A stretch of DNA of 64,000 nt from Siniperca chuatsi. Its lineage: Eukaryota; Chordata; Actinopteri; Centrarchiformes; Sinipercidae. Below the pieces are notes generated by a model. The model did not search any database and was not told the origin of the DNA. It saw only the letters and a list, made by a program, of their open reading frames with translations. The stretch covers positions 17,508,675 to 17,572,674 of the forward strand of contig NC_058046.1 of NCBI RefSeq assembly GCF_020085105.1. Reading direction: 5' to 3'. This document shows, piece by piece, positions 1 through 13,100 of this stretch (the first letter of the stretch is position 1; each line of letters begins with the position of its first letter). A program made the translations under genes and the position numbers.

Positions 1-1208
1 TTGACAGCAGGAAATTGCAGTAGTAAATGATACTGGTGCACTGCTGAGTAGTGCAGTGAGGTTACTTAGGGTAAGACAGGGATGTAGCTCTGTAACCTTT
101 GCTGCTCACTTTCCTTCTTTGTGCTGCATAGGCACCTTTTGTTTTACTCTTGGACATCTGGTTGTTATTTTTTAGATTTTTGGTCCATGTCGACCAGTGA
201 AGACTTTGTCTATGTGTGGTAAAAAGAGACATAGGAATGCCATATTCCCATTATGGTCTTTAACTCTCTTCAAATGGTTCTACAATGCACAAATTAAAAG
301 ATAAAGTACATGTGTTCCTTTTATCCTCAGGAATAAAAAAAATGTCAGAAGGCATTTTACAGTTTTCAATTCTTCGCAATATTAATTCCCTATGTTCTAT
401 CTAGATGGTGATTATGCTTTTGTAAGCTGGTTGAAAATGGGTTAGTATGAAAAAATTGTGTTTGCGCAGGTGTCTGCATATGTATTTGAATGTGCACATT
501 GTAACCTCTATGGGCAAAATACTGCATATTGTCAGTTCTTCCATGTGTGAGAGTGTAGCTCCCTCTCCAGGCCTGCTTTCTGTGGTGAAACCATTGAGAT
601 AGAATGCACATTTCTAATTTATCCTGTTCCTCATAGCATGCAGCCATTTAAGTCAGACAATCTTTCTCTGCAACATGTGTAGAAGAGATTTACTGTGCTG
701 TCATGAATACCACCACCTAACAACTCCTAAGTACAATTAGGGAAAACATTTCTATCACTTCTTTTTCTCACTTTTTTGTTAAGCCCATTTACTCTTGCCA
801 CTAAGTGGCAGTAATGTATGACATTTGGGGTTCTAACCACCTCTGAATCTAAAATAAGCAAGAAGCAGTGTTAATCTTCTGGGTACAGACTTTTATGAAT
901 GTGCCTCTAACTGCCTGGTATTAGTGACACTGCATTGGCTGTACTATCTTATCACCTCAGAAGAAACCATTTGTATCCCATGATCTCCAGTTTTTGATAT
1001 CAGCATACTATATACTGTATCCCATACTGTATCCCAGGCTGTACATAGTTTAAAGAGTTTTTATTAAATATATGAAAAATGCATTTATCTCCTAACCTTT
1101 TCTTTGGACTTTATTTTTCACATGATTAATCTTTTTCATACTCTCTCACTGAGGCCTGTCGTTGTTCTTAGTCTTGCTGACAAAAATATGTTCATCCTCT
1201 CTCAACAG
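1..1208 (+). other. jmy intron sequence
   Basis: AT-rich, non-coding sequence upstream of the first jmy exon in the window. I found no exon encoding the preceding coiled-coil part of JMY, so this is read as intron. It ends in a usable acceptor (CTCAACAG at 1201-1208). No repeat or RNA gene is recognised. Confidence 0.6.
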
Positions 1209-1929
1209 ATTTCCATGGAGAATGACTACTTGGGCCCAAGGCGGATTGAAGCTCTAAAAAAGGAGGACTTTGACTGGCAGAAGAAAGCTCAGGAGGCAGT
1301 CCTCAACATCCAGGAGTTTACTGTAAAATACTTTGAGATCACTGCTAGAGCCCAGAAAGGTAAAGCACGCCATCACTGTCACTGCCAATGTCAAGTCAAT
1401 AAAGCAGCAGAAGAATGACATTGAATAATCACACACAGGGGACACACACGCATAGTGGTAGCATAGGCCTGCTATTGACCTGTGTGTGGTTTTGAACGCC
1501 AGGGCTAATTTGATTTGGTATTAATGAGGCAGTGCAGACGGCCATGCTTTGACAGGAATAGGAGAAAACAAGGACAACCTATTGATCAAACAGCTCTGCC
1601 ACCAGATTGTCTCTGTGCAGAGTTACTCCACAAAGTGCCCCTGCTTATCCCAGTTTTTCTCCACTACTGATTGGTCCATTTATTATTTGACACTTATTAG
1701 ATCAAAAATCAAATAAGTGAGTTGCTTTAAGTGCAAACTGGAATGAAAGAAGTTGTAATGTCCAACTGTGGCCAATAGATGTCTCCCTCTACATTATTGT
1801 AATAAAGCTCACTGTACCAGAGAAAAAAGTTCTTCATCGTGTTGGTCACTCACTTTCACGTGAGTACACATCACTTTTAACTGTGTGTAAGTTTCACTCA
1901 GCCTCCAGTACATTTCCTTTTGTTTGTGT

Positions 1930-1965
<36 letters not shown>

Positions 1966-4747
1966 GGGTGTATGAGCGTATGAAGGTGGATCAGCGTAAG
2001 TTTGGTAAATCTTCATGGACAGCGGCGGTGGAGCGCATGGAGAGAATCCGCTACTCTGTCGCCAAGGAAACTCTGCAGCTGCAGAGAGCTAGGGAGATCT
2101 GTCTGGAGCAGAGGAAACACACACTTCGAGAGGAGGTGTGGTAGTAACACTCAACACCATATGAAACACAAACACACACATACAGTTGTTTTGTGACTTA
2201 GTTTTTTGTCCCGTCCCCTCAGATGCAGAGTCTGTGTAGCAGTGAAGATGCCATGGTGCTCTTAGACCACATGGAGACACAATACTATGAGCTCCAGCTC
2301 CAACTGTATGACATCCAGGCTGAGATACTACAGTGTGAAGAGCTGCTCCTCACCGCTCAACTAGACAGCATTCGCAGACAGATGACAGGTAATTTGGCCA
2401 AATTTACAAGCTACTTTTGGGCAAATTTTGCATACAGAATAAGTCCCTTGAAATGCATTATCTCATTTTCAAGAGAGTCTTGACAAGACACTACAGTTCG
2501 CACACTATTCTATACTGGTGGCTGTGCATGAAGCTGCTACAAGACAGTCTGAATTATTACTCATTGCGTTACCGGTGTGTAGTGTCTGTCAAACACATGA
2601 TCTGTATATTTTTGTACGTGTGTTTTCAGAGCGTCAGGATGAAGTGGTGTACTATGACACCTTTGAAAGTGCAGATGATATAACAGAGGATGATACTGCA
2701 GAGAGGGAAGAGCTGCGCAGACTTCAGGTCAGCGCTCGACAGCTGGAGGCAAGAAGGGGGCGCATCACTGCCAAGCGCTCCTATCTGAGGAACAAGAGGG
2801 TGTGTATACCTTACTCACATTCACACTTATTTTCATTTCCGAGGTGTACCCTGGATTCTACATACTGTTCAACATGTAGAATGGTGTGTGTATTTTGCAC
2901 TTTGTTTGATTGGGCTTCATATTCAAGCATAAGTGACCCTTGAAACTGTGTCTAGCTCTTCTGCTGTATCAGAAACATATTTAATCAAGAAACCGCTAAA
3001 AATAAGCATTGGAAATTAAATGTCCTCATGTGTGCTGCCTCTTGACCTGCTTTGCTGTTGATTATATTGTTCAGAAATCATAGGATAGTTTTTATTATGT
3101 ATAAAGAATGACATTAGTTTTGTTACTATGTACTGTAATTATATTTGACGATACTGGATTTTGCCATGAGATTACACAAGTAGAAATATAAATGACTCAA
3201 ATGATAGCAGCTAGTAAGATGTAATGACCTGTTATTATAACTATTAAATAATAAAATATAAATAAATAAATATTTCCTACAAAAACATTATATAGGCACA
3301 TGGCAGTAAATGGTTCAAAACTGATATATATTCAAAAATGGTATATAACACTGACCTACACGGTTTTGTTGCAGCAGTTGTCTTATTGTTAGTAGTATGC
3401 AGTGTTGATCACTGTGTTGATGTCCCACCTTTCTGCAGGAGATCTGTGTATCCAACCACATTCAGAAACAGCAGAAACATCAAACCATCCACAAGGGCTC
3501 TATATCCCACCAGGTCTTACAGGTAGATGCTTTTTTTATAATGAGTTGACTGTATACCTGTAAAGCATTGTCAGCAACTCTCTCCTCCTCTAAACCTCTA
3601 CATTTTTCAGCTGAAAAATGAAGAAGACGAGGAGAGGAAGAACAGCAGAGTTAGTCAGGAGAGACAGAGAACTCTGGATAGACTACGCACTTTCAAGCAG
3701 GTATGTGCCCTCCTATTAATGTAAATATCTTAACATTTTTCATGTAATTTTTTCTTACTGACTGACTTCTGTCTCTCTCTATGTCTTTCATCAGCGGTAC
3801 CCAGGTCAGGTGATTCTGAAGTCAACTCGACTACGCGTTTCCCACACCAGAAGAAGAGAGCATGGAAGGAGCATGGAAATGAGTAGCATGAGTGAGAGGG
3901 AGGAGCGTGTTGACTCTGTCTGTGTCCAGACGCAGGGCCAGCCGCTGTGTCTCAGTACCAGTGTGCAGACAGACCCCAGCCCTGGCTCCACGCTCACCAC
4001 TCAGCCTGTCACAGCCCTCACAGCATCCCTTCCTCCGCTGCCTGTGCCCAGTCCTGCGGACTCCTCCTGCTCTCCCTGCTCCCTGTCCTCACTACTGGCA
4101 TCCCCCATCTCCCCTCCTCCTCCCCCTCCCCCTCCACCTTTGCCAACAAAGGAGGAGTTGTCGCCTTCTGGGAGCCCGGGTCGGCATGGGCAGAAGGTTG
4201 AGGGGAAGAGTGCAGCAGAAGAGCTCTCCCTTTCCCCACTCGGTCCATTTATCCCTCGCTTCTTTGACAGCAGCCAACTGGTGAGCGCCCGGAAAAAGCT
4301 GAGGAAGACTCCAGAGTTTGCCTCCCACAGCAGAAGAGGTACTGGAGCCATTTAGTACCATAGTAGGTAGTACTCTTTTAGATTAGCCAGTTACAGTAGC
4401 CAATCACAGTCCATCTTTCTCTTCTCTTCCTGTATGCAGTGAGCTCGCCCATGGACGAGGTGCTAGCCTCCCTGAAGAGAGGCAGCTTCCACCTGAGGAA
4501 GGTCGACCAGCAGTCCTTGCCTCCTACAAAGGGTGAAGATGACCCCAACAGCATCCTGGTTCAGATTCGCAAGGGGGTCAAACTGAGGCGTGTCCCCAGG
4601 AAAGAGAGAAAGGACCAGGGAGAACTCCCAGCCTCCACCGACCCCCTGACCAGGAGCATCCATGAGGCACTGCGTCGCATCAAGGAGGCCTCACCAGAGT
4701 CTGACTCAGATGACGACGGGCTGGCCGGCCCTGACTGGGACAGCTAG
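1209..4747 (+). CDS. jmy: jmy, junction-mediating and regulatory protein (3' part, eight coding exons)
   Basis: Actin nucleator and Arp2/3 activator that also acts as a p53/p300 cofactor. Coding exons: 1209-1359, 1966-2135, 2223-2388, 2630-2799, 3439-3522, 3611-3700, 3795-4338, 4440-4747 (TAG). All phases join, giving 560 residues, which matches the C-terminal part of the roughly 990-residue vertebrate protein; the 5' exons lie off the left edge. Visible in order: a coiled-coil region (MENDYLGPRRIEALKKED, then LEARRGRITAKRSYLRNK); RQRTLDRLRTFKQRYPGQVI; a proline run near 4108-4140; WH2-type actin-binding segments at about 4259-4308 (SSQLVSARKKLRK), 4451-4504 (MDEVLASLKRGSFHLRKV) and 4547-4594 (ILVQIRKGVKLRRV); then the central/acidic tail (TRSIHEALRRIKEASPESDS) ending DWDS. 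WHAMM is the nearest paralogue, but these segments and the homer1 neighbour point to JMY. The acceptor of the second exon here abuts a TG repeat. Confidence 0.95.
1932..1963 (+). repeat. (TG)n microsatellite abutting a jmy 3' splice site
   Basis: An uninterrupted TG run follows a short pyrimidine stretch (CATTTCCTTTTG near 1910-1921) and ends in the TAG acceptor whose exon begins at 1966. The repeat therefore fills the interval where a normal polypyrimidine tract ends. Confidence 0.9.
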
Positions 4748-7431
4748 GGTTCAAGGCTCAGACGCAGCAAATAATACACACACAGATTCCTGCACCCGCT
4801 GGCACTGCACACACTGTACTGTACTGCATTATACTGTACACACTCACAAACACGTACACACAGTTACGTCATTCACACACAGCCCGGTCACACATGCCTA
4901 GTGACTATGCCAGGGCCTGAATCATACCGAATATCATCAACTCACCACATGCTCCAAAGGTCTATGGTCAACTTATTCATTTGTTTTTCACACTATATTC
5001 ACCATCATGAAGGACATTATTTGTGTTTTATTGATACTTTATGTCTGTGGTTTTATTTCTGTAATCAGATTGTTATGATGCCACGTTTGTTTTTTTAATT
5101 CAGTTGTGCTTTTGAATAGCTCTGCACTGGCCCTTTGTTGGCTACATTAACATTCAGAAACAGCACATAACACATTTTACACCAACACACTGCACTGACA
5201 GCTATTTGTGAAACTTTAAACCTAATACAGAAAGCTATTAGTACTGTGAGGTGTGTGATTTTTTTCCACTCAAATGAGAAACTGTAACTGTAACAAAAAT
5301 ATGTAATGGGTATGGTTGATAATTTGAGGTCATATGGGAGATAGAGAAACAAATAGAAGAGATTTGAACTGGATTTACGGTCCAGATTGTAAACCATTAC
5401 ACCATCAAACATCACCTCTGCTGACACTCTTCTTATTTTTACCCAGCCAGTGTACTATAACTGAGCCTCACTATGCTGCACAGCTGGTTTTGTCCTGTCA
5501 CATGTGGGTGTGGTAGTGTCAGACAGGACCACTGCTTGTTTAATCTGACATTGCAAATCCTTTAGTCCAGTTCACACCAGATTCATGCCCCTCCCCCACT
5601 CCTGTCCTCTTCTGGCCTTCACTACCCCCAACTCTCACCCCCGCTCTGAGTGAGGAAATGTGTATCAACCCATCTGTTCGATCGCAGCATATAGCCAGGC
5701 TGGTGGGAGATATGGAGAGTAACAATAGGTTTATCACATCTAACAACATCTCTGAGCAGAACTGGTAAAGTAAAGTAGGAGAGGATTAGATATAGGGTCA
5801 CCGGCAGAACTGCAGAGTTTCTTTAGCGAGGTGGAGGTCATGGTTAGCTTCAGTACTCTTTGTAAAGTGTGGGCAGACTTGGTTGGTGATTCCCGAACTT
5901 CTTATGGGGGATAGTCACAGCAGAGCTGTTAAACTGGTCGCGCTTGTTTGAATGATGGATGGTTTGTGGGAGGCTAGATTCTCTCAGCGCTGTAGGGAGT
6001 CACTGTGGGATGTGGAGCAGGCAGTCGTGATTGATGTGGTTTCTCCTGCCATCTTATTCACATTCTCTCCTCTATTGCATCTTTTCTAATTTCTTTCTCT
6101 GCACTCAGTGGGCAGAAGCACACAGTAGGAGGTCTGTTTCTCACAGTGCTGGAAGTGAAAACATGCTCATGCACACATGGACTTATGCATTAAACTCACA
6201 GCCAACATGTGCAGAAACATTTAGTGGCAAAGCGAGTCCACAGCCTCTTTTTTTCCAGAAATTGTTTCAGCACTTTCATGATAGTTAGTACAAATTCTTA
6301 ATCATTTTATCTGTACAGTAGCCACTTTTTGTTTGTTCTTTTTAATCACTGGTGAAATATTATATCTGTAGTAGATGAGTAAGTTTAAAAGCACTGAACA
6401 ATGTGTGCAATTGGACCTACAGAAGTGTGATGCAAGGACAGTATGAGAGGACCAGTGGGATGCTTAGCAGCACAGGAATTCACTCAAACATACATGTTAA
6501 CATGAAGCAAAAAGATGTGGATTCATAAACTAAGCTCAGAGTCTGGAACAGCCTCGGCATGCACTGTACTAAACAGCTTTGATGCAAAGATTTGTGCTTT
6601 GTCTCTTGTTCTTGTGTTGAGAGCCTTTAGCGGATTAATAATGAAGCAGACACTAATGTAGAAAGAACATTATGTCACATTATACAGCATGAAAATAACT
6701 CAGTGCTAAAGAGTGTTTATTATTTTCCTGGCAGAGCAAACCTGAGGCACTTTGACATGTCTTCTGTAAGTGTCAGCACAATGTTCTTCCCTGGTACCCT
6801 CATCATGTTGCATGAGTCAGAGATCTAACCCTGACCTGACTCTTAACTTAAACCTAACCCAGACCTTACCTGACTTGATGTCACTAAAACTGACCAGGCT
6901 CCGCTAAACAATGACCAACAATGTGCTAAAAAGGTTTGGGAAACTGGGCTCAGAATGTGACACCTTTGCCATGAATCAACTTCATCTTATCTGCTGACTG
7001 ACCTTAGAAACACATTGTCATATGTTTTACACTGACCTTTATCTATGAATAACCTTAAGCTTGTTTGTCAGCTAACTGTAATTTTACATTGCATTTCATG
7101 CTTAGTTTGTATCCTGTTTTTTCCAAAGCATTTCCAGCCAAATCGTTATGTGATGTGTTTGCTTTTGAACATTTCCTAGGTAGACCTGTTATCCGCACAG
7201 TCTGACTATATGACCCGCTGTCTGAATAAGCCAGTCAGTCACTTGAGAAGTGCAATATATCAATATAGAGGAATACAAGAAAAGGGATGAAACAAGTTAA
7301 TGGGTGATAATGAGTTCAGGATGGATTGCCTAAAACAACTGACTTATTAAATGTTGCAGTTGTGTTTACACAGTAGTGTATAGACATACTGTTGCAAGAA
7401 TACCTTTTTGCCTTTAGTCCTACCATTTTCA

Positions 7432-7453
7432 TTTATTCAAACCTTTTTTTATT
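7432..7453 (-). terminator. Candidate homer1 (long form) polyadenylation signals
   Basis: TTTATT at 7448-7453 and at 7432-7437 read as AATAAA on the minus strand. They are the first canonical signals after the homer1 stop at 10134 and imply a 3'UTR of about 2.7 kb. They lie within 50 bp of the opposing jmy signal. ATTAAA variants occur earlier, so usage is uncertain. Confidence 0.4.
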
Positions 7454-7475
7454 TACAGCCTTGCCCCTGCATTTG

Positions 7476-7481
7476 AATAAA
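7476..7481 (+). terminator. Candidate jmy polyadenylation signal
   Basis: AATAAA on the plus strand, the first canonical hexamer I find downstream of the jmy stop at 4747. Its use would give a 3'UTR of about 2.7 kb, comparable with the long mammalian JMY 3'UTR. Earlier ATTAAA variants exist, so usage is an inference. Confidence 0.4.
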
Positions 7482-8902
7482 ACCTTGTGAAGCAAATTCT
7501 GAGATTGTCTTTTTCACTGTTGAACAATTTAGTTAATAATGTCTTTCTTTAAAAACAGAACAAAAGCCATTTGCACACACTGAATTCTGTGGTCACTGTA
7601 TTTGAATATAAAACATAGCATTTCTCAATTCACAGAGGTGTGTTCTCAGCCTGGTAGGTAGGGCTGTCTTTGTTTGAATTCAACAAAGGATTTAGTTTGG
7701 CTGAAGCACCAACAGGTGTGTCTCCTGATCATTTTTCACCAGTATTTGGTAAATCCTTTCACCTGCAAACATACAAGTCTCACCAATCTACGAACATCAT
7801 TAGCCTGAGGTACCTCTTTAATATCATGAGTTCAAAATTACTTTAAATAGTCAAAAATATTGCCAGTCTTCTCATACCTCTAAATACAATAATAATACCT
7901 ACATTTAAATACCATAAGTTACAAAACAGGAGAATGAAAAGCTTCTTATCCACTACTGTACAAAGGCATTCATTAACAATATCATTAATATCAAGGTACT
8001 CCATCTCTGTCATTCAACTGTCAAAGTTAAACCAGAAAGAAGAAAAAATGGGTAACTTTTCCCTTCACATGGGTCTTATTCCAGTGTATTAACCTGTGTA
8101 ACTAACTACAATATTTTAAGTACAGAATTATGCTGTGCTAGTATTTAATGCAAATCTCTTGATATATAAAGTAGTTACAACAGTGTAATAACACAGTGCA
8201 AACAGGGTGCTCAATTGAAAGGTAAGACAAGCAGCATTTCATGTGACGATATACATTGATTTTAAAGTGAAGCGATTTTAAGATGCAGTTTTGGATTTTA
8301 CTGGTACAGGAGCTGCTTTATAAGTGTATGTTTTGGTACAGAACATTTAACACTACGTGTTTACATTGTGTTGTTACGCATTTTAAATATATATTGAAGA
8401 GGTTTTCATTCTATACCTACAAACTAGATACTCTATAATAACTATGCAATACTTTTCCATGGGTTAATACACAACAATAAGCCACTGCAGGGTGTTACTG
8501 CATCCATCCATTCATTTTCAATGCCATCATGAGTAGAAAGTTGTCTTATACAGTTCTGTTATTATATCATCAGTGTTATATCCTGTGTAAAAAAAGAATA
8601 GAAACTGAGTACAGTTCTGTATTCACCTGTGAGGAGGGAAAATCTGTGGCCAGTTTCACTGAGGGTGGAGATTTACGAACATGTAGATGACACTCTATAA
8701 GCCCTTCAAGATGCACTACTACGTCCAGACAGGGCTGCCACACAGGTTCGCGGTCAACAGTAGTACACTTTCTGTTGGACGGGTGGGGGTGGGGGGGGGG
8801 GGGATCAGCTGAGTTGCATTTGACCTATCTGCATGAGTCCACTGAGTAGAGTACCTGATAGAGTTAGATAGAGGTGTTGTATAGAGCCTGTCTGGTATTG
8901 CT

Positions 8903-8903
<1 letters not shown>

Positions 8904-8949
<46 letters not shown>

Positions 8950-8999
8950 TGTGTGTGTAGGCCTTGATGTCCAAAAACAGGGTCTTTCTCTCACAGCAC

Positions 9000-9031
<32 letters not shown>
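8904..9031. repeat. (TG)n and (CA)n microsatellite pair
   Basis: A TG run at about 8904-8958 and a CA run at about 9003-9031 are separated by about 45 bp of unique sequence. The two are mutually complementary, so a single-stranded transcript could fold into a hairpin. The Cys/Val and His/Thr repeat ORFs here are artefacts of the repeat. Confidence 0.9.
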
Positions 9032-10133
9032 TTATATACAAACATGTGTCCACGTATGTGTGCTTTGAAGGCACACGCTATATCGAAGGTCAGGCCTTGT
9101 TCGGGAACACACACCACACTGAGTTTGGCAGGAAGACAGGTCAGTTGTCTGTGATGGTGGAAGCAGTCTGGATACAGGAATTCTCATGTTAAATCTAATG
9201 CGGGCACACACACTCTAAAATTTCTGTGTGGCATGAACACTGCCTCTGGATACTCATCTATCGTGTAATATTTTAAATAGGCTGTGGATATATAGCAGTC
9301 ATTCATTTCCAATGGAGAAGTAAACCAAACTTAATTTCCCAGCAGCCCTGTGTGTCCAGGCTGGGGAGCAGCATTGATGTCACCCCAGGGCAATAGGTAA
9401 GACTGACTGGTTTGTTGAGAACCGTCCTTTAATTCTATGTTTCCAGTGACACTCCGCTGGCAGCCCGAGCTCGAACATGGACTCTGTTTCTCTGTTCAGC
9501 ACTTCTCTGTACAGTAAGTCACTTTGGATCAAAGCATCTGCTAGTTAGAGGACAATATTTTGGAGGGATTTGGCAGCTTTGGCGCAGTTCTCTGAGTCTT
9601 AACAGCAATTATTTCCACATGACTTTCAACATTCCCCTTGGGGGGGCAGTTTAGAGAGGAAAAAGGGTGTGTGTGTGTGTGTGAGAGAAAGAGAGATGCT
9701 GCAAGCTGTGGTGTAGCTCTCCCAGTCAAACAGCAGATGTCACTGAGGCACAGTTCTCAAGTTAACTCTTTGTGAGTGTTTGGGGGGCAGTTGCAGTGTA
9801 CCAGGGCAGGCATCTCTACGACTGGAGAGATCAATTCAACCAAGGTTATGCCTACACCAGCCAATCAGAAGGCAAGATGAGGTAGTCCCTGTGTTGTTTT
9901 GAACTACAGGAGTGCCCGGGGTTGGTTGGAGCTCAATTCCTGCAAGGTAAAAATGGGGAGTTAGCTGCCCTTTTTGAGCAAAAAAATGGGGCAGTGTAGT
10001 GTTGCAGTTTTAATGTGTGTGGGGTGCAGGAAGAAGGTGGGGCATGGTGTGTATTATTGGTGTGGGAGAGTTGGGGGTGTCAGGGTGTAAATTATCATAT
10101 GGCTCTGTCTGTGAAGATTAGGCAGCTCCATCT

Positions 10134-13100
10134 CTAGCTGGCCTCCTCTATGAGCCGAGCCAAGGTGTCTCTGAGCTCTGTCAGCTCAAAGATCTTGCCG
10201 TCCAGCAGCTCCAGCAGCGTCCGCAGGCTCTTTCTGAAATTCTCCTGCTCCTCCTGGTTCTCCTCCAGCCGCTGCTCGGCCCCCGCCAGCTGCTCCTCCA
10301 GCACCCGACTGCGCAGCTCCGTCTCCTGGTCAGAGACAGCATTGTTGGCAGGTTTGTGTCATTAGGAGGTAAATAATGACAGATTAACGCACGTTTAATA
10401 CCTCTTTGCATCACTCACCTCAAGTTTCTGGGTAAGGGTGTCTTTCTGCTCCATCAGGTCATTCATATTTTCCAATTCTTCTTTTAACTTTTCCATTTCC
10501 TGGAGGACATAAAACAGATTAAAAGGCTGTGTAGCATGAATGTAGTTGCATGAGACAGTACATTTCAAGCAAGGCACTCCACCCTATCACACACACACAT
10601 GCACACACACACCTCTTCTTTATCCCTTAGCGTAGTCTCCAGTTCCTCTATGGTTTGGTTGAGTTCAGTCTTCTGGGATTTGATCACTGGGGTTTGGTTG
10701 CTCTGGCACTCAAGCTCCGTCACCTAAAAGGACAATATAGAGATATACTGTAGATTTAAATCCACTAAGAGAGACTGGAACAACAGAATCCTGATCTCAA
10801 CCTATGTTTCATTTCCAGACTACCTCTTCTTTACTCTCCATCATGCCAACACTCATCTTTCCTCTCTGTTTTTTTCTTCCATCCTCTCATCTTGACTTCA
10901 CACAATGCCTTCCAAATGATCGCTTCCAATTAATCACACATGAAAACAAGCAAGCATTCCTGTGCCCCTTCCCTCACCCGTTTGTGTAGTCTCTCGGCCT
11001 CCTCCTGGTAAGCAGCCAGTTGTTGTTTCCACTGTTTGACGTTGGCTGTGGACTCCAGCAGAGCTGCCGTTAGCTTGGCATTGTTCCCCTTTAGTGCCTC
11101 CAGCTCAGCCTCCCAATGTTTTGTCATGACGGGGCTGCAGAACACAGGGACGTACATACTGTCAGATTACCACAACAGTAACATAAGATTATAAATGATT
11201 ATAAGTCTGATTTAAATCTGAAAAATCAAGATGTGAATGTGAGTTTTTTTTGTAAGCAGCTAGTCATTCATCGTTCTGTTCATCCATCCATCCATGGATG
11301 GATTATGAGACTAACTGGTCCCTGGGCACAGATGTAAAAGGCCCCCCACCCCTCCTACATAAGAGAAAGACATCCAGTCTAAGGAATTTTGAGTCTCTTT
11401 GTGGTCATTTTGAGTCAATTTGTGTCTCTTTGATTGACCTTTGCAGGTGAAGCCCAAGGACCCATGACCCCTTGGGCCCCTGGGCCTGTGCCCAGTAGGC
11501 CCATTCACTAGGCCATCCATCCATCTTTTCTCCAGCACTGAAAACTGACAAAGGCTGAAGCGGGCACTCAAATTGGAGGTCGGCACTTCCTGGCCAGTAG
11601 CTGTGAAAGCAGCTGTCTGCCACATGAGTTGTAATCTGAGATTATATCCTCAGACTGGCTGGAGCCTAATCTGGTCCAGCTACTCACAGACAAGAAGATG
11701 AGATGAGAGATAAGGGAGAAATGATTGAATGTGATGATGATGGAGAGGCATGTGTGGGAGAAAAACACTTGCATATGGGCTGGGTAGTCAATGGCTCAGA
11801 GTTGAAGTGTAATTTTAGATACATGTATAAACTCAACTTTCTGGAGGGAAAATGCCTCCGTTGTGCATTTCCCCTGTTACATTTAAGCACTGCAGGCATT
11901 CATCTAAGATTTACATAATGCCCACTCCCAGTCTCTCACATAATGTCTGACTTGGGCGGGAGAATGTATGAGAGACCTAAACGTTGTTGAGTACGGACAT
12001 CGAGTCAAGTTCCTTTGAAAAGGAGCTCCTACTCCCACATACTTCACAGTAATTTCTCACAGTGGTGGAAACACATACACAGAAAAACACAAAAGGAAGC
12101 TTAGCTCGCTCAAGGAGTGATGAGGGTCTGTGTATGACCCATAACAATGTTGTTTTCAGTTTTGTTCCGCCCCCTCACTGACACACACACACACAGACAC
12201 ACACACACACATATATATGCTCACACACTGCAGCAGTACTCCACTATGCCATAACACCCACTCTGTGAAGTGTAAAAGAGAGAAAGCCCAGATCTAATTC
12301 ACTCCGGACTCCCACGGCGCCTTCAGTTCTTACACAACAGCCACCCCCTCTGTGAGTGCAAGTGTGTCTGTGTGTGTGACGCATAGAAGGGAGACGACAC
12401 TTCATCCTACATATGCACATATCAACTGACACACAAACGCTCACACACACACATACACACATGGAGCTATGCTGTCACCAAGGCACGCAGCCCCGCCAAT
12501 GTATAAACCTCACACACCAGCTCGGAGAGCAGGAGAGCAGGCGAGACGTCAAGATGTGAAGATGGAGACAGACGGAGAAGGCAAGGGAGAGCAATGGAGG
12601 GAGAATTAGAGGAGAGAAAAGAATGCAAGTTTTGACACTGGTGTTCGTCTTCATTAAATAAGTCTGGCTGAAAGGTTTCAGGAGGCACCTGAGCATAATT
12701 CTGGCTGAAGACAGCAGAGCAGAGCTGAAGGTGTGTGAGACATATGGATGGTAAGTTAGCTGCTGCTGTGTCACTGAACTGCAGATTGTAAAGATGATGT
12801 GATGTCTTGTCATGAGGATTTTATTAGCTATGGATATTTTTCAGTTGCTGATCATTATGTAATTTTGTTATAATTATACTTCTAGTCATGCAAGAGCCAA
12901 TTGTGTAATGTTGAACTGAAGAAGCAATTATGTCCTGTTTCTATCAGCTTGAAATTGATGTGCTATTTTTTTTTTGCACTGTTTTGGAATAAATGTAATC
13001 CAAATTTTCAAACTCACAGACTCTAAAACTCTGTATCTAGTACAGACGATAGCATTAATGTTACAGGGTTTACTTTTATCTTTGTTTCATGTGAACAATG

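Larger units (their letters stand above)
4748..10133. other. Tail-to-tail interval: jmy and homer1 3'UTRs
   Basis: No coding exon found. From the left it should hold the jmy 3'UTR and from the right the homer1 3'UTR. The first canonical AATAAA after the jmy stop is at 7476-7481. The first canonical AATAAA on the minus strand after the homer1 stop is at 7453-7448, with another at 7437-7432. The interval also has a G run near 8785-8801 and a TG/CA microsatellite pair near 8904-9031. Short ORFs in those repeats are not genes. Confidence 0.6.

Noticed and set aside
4001..4361. Minus-strand Gly-rich ORFs opposite jmy
   Set aside because: Shadows of the proline-rich jmy exon; no splice context or family similarity.
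8902..9154. Two overlapping ORFs of Cys/Val and His/Thr repeats
   Set aside because: They are translations of TG/CA microsatellites without any non-repeat domain.
12460..12813. Minus-strand ORFs of 73 and 112 aa in homer1 intron 5
   Set aside because: Low-complexity Ser/Leu content, no homologue recognised, no phase-compatible splice sites found.
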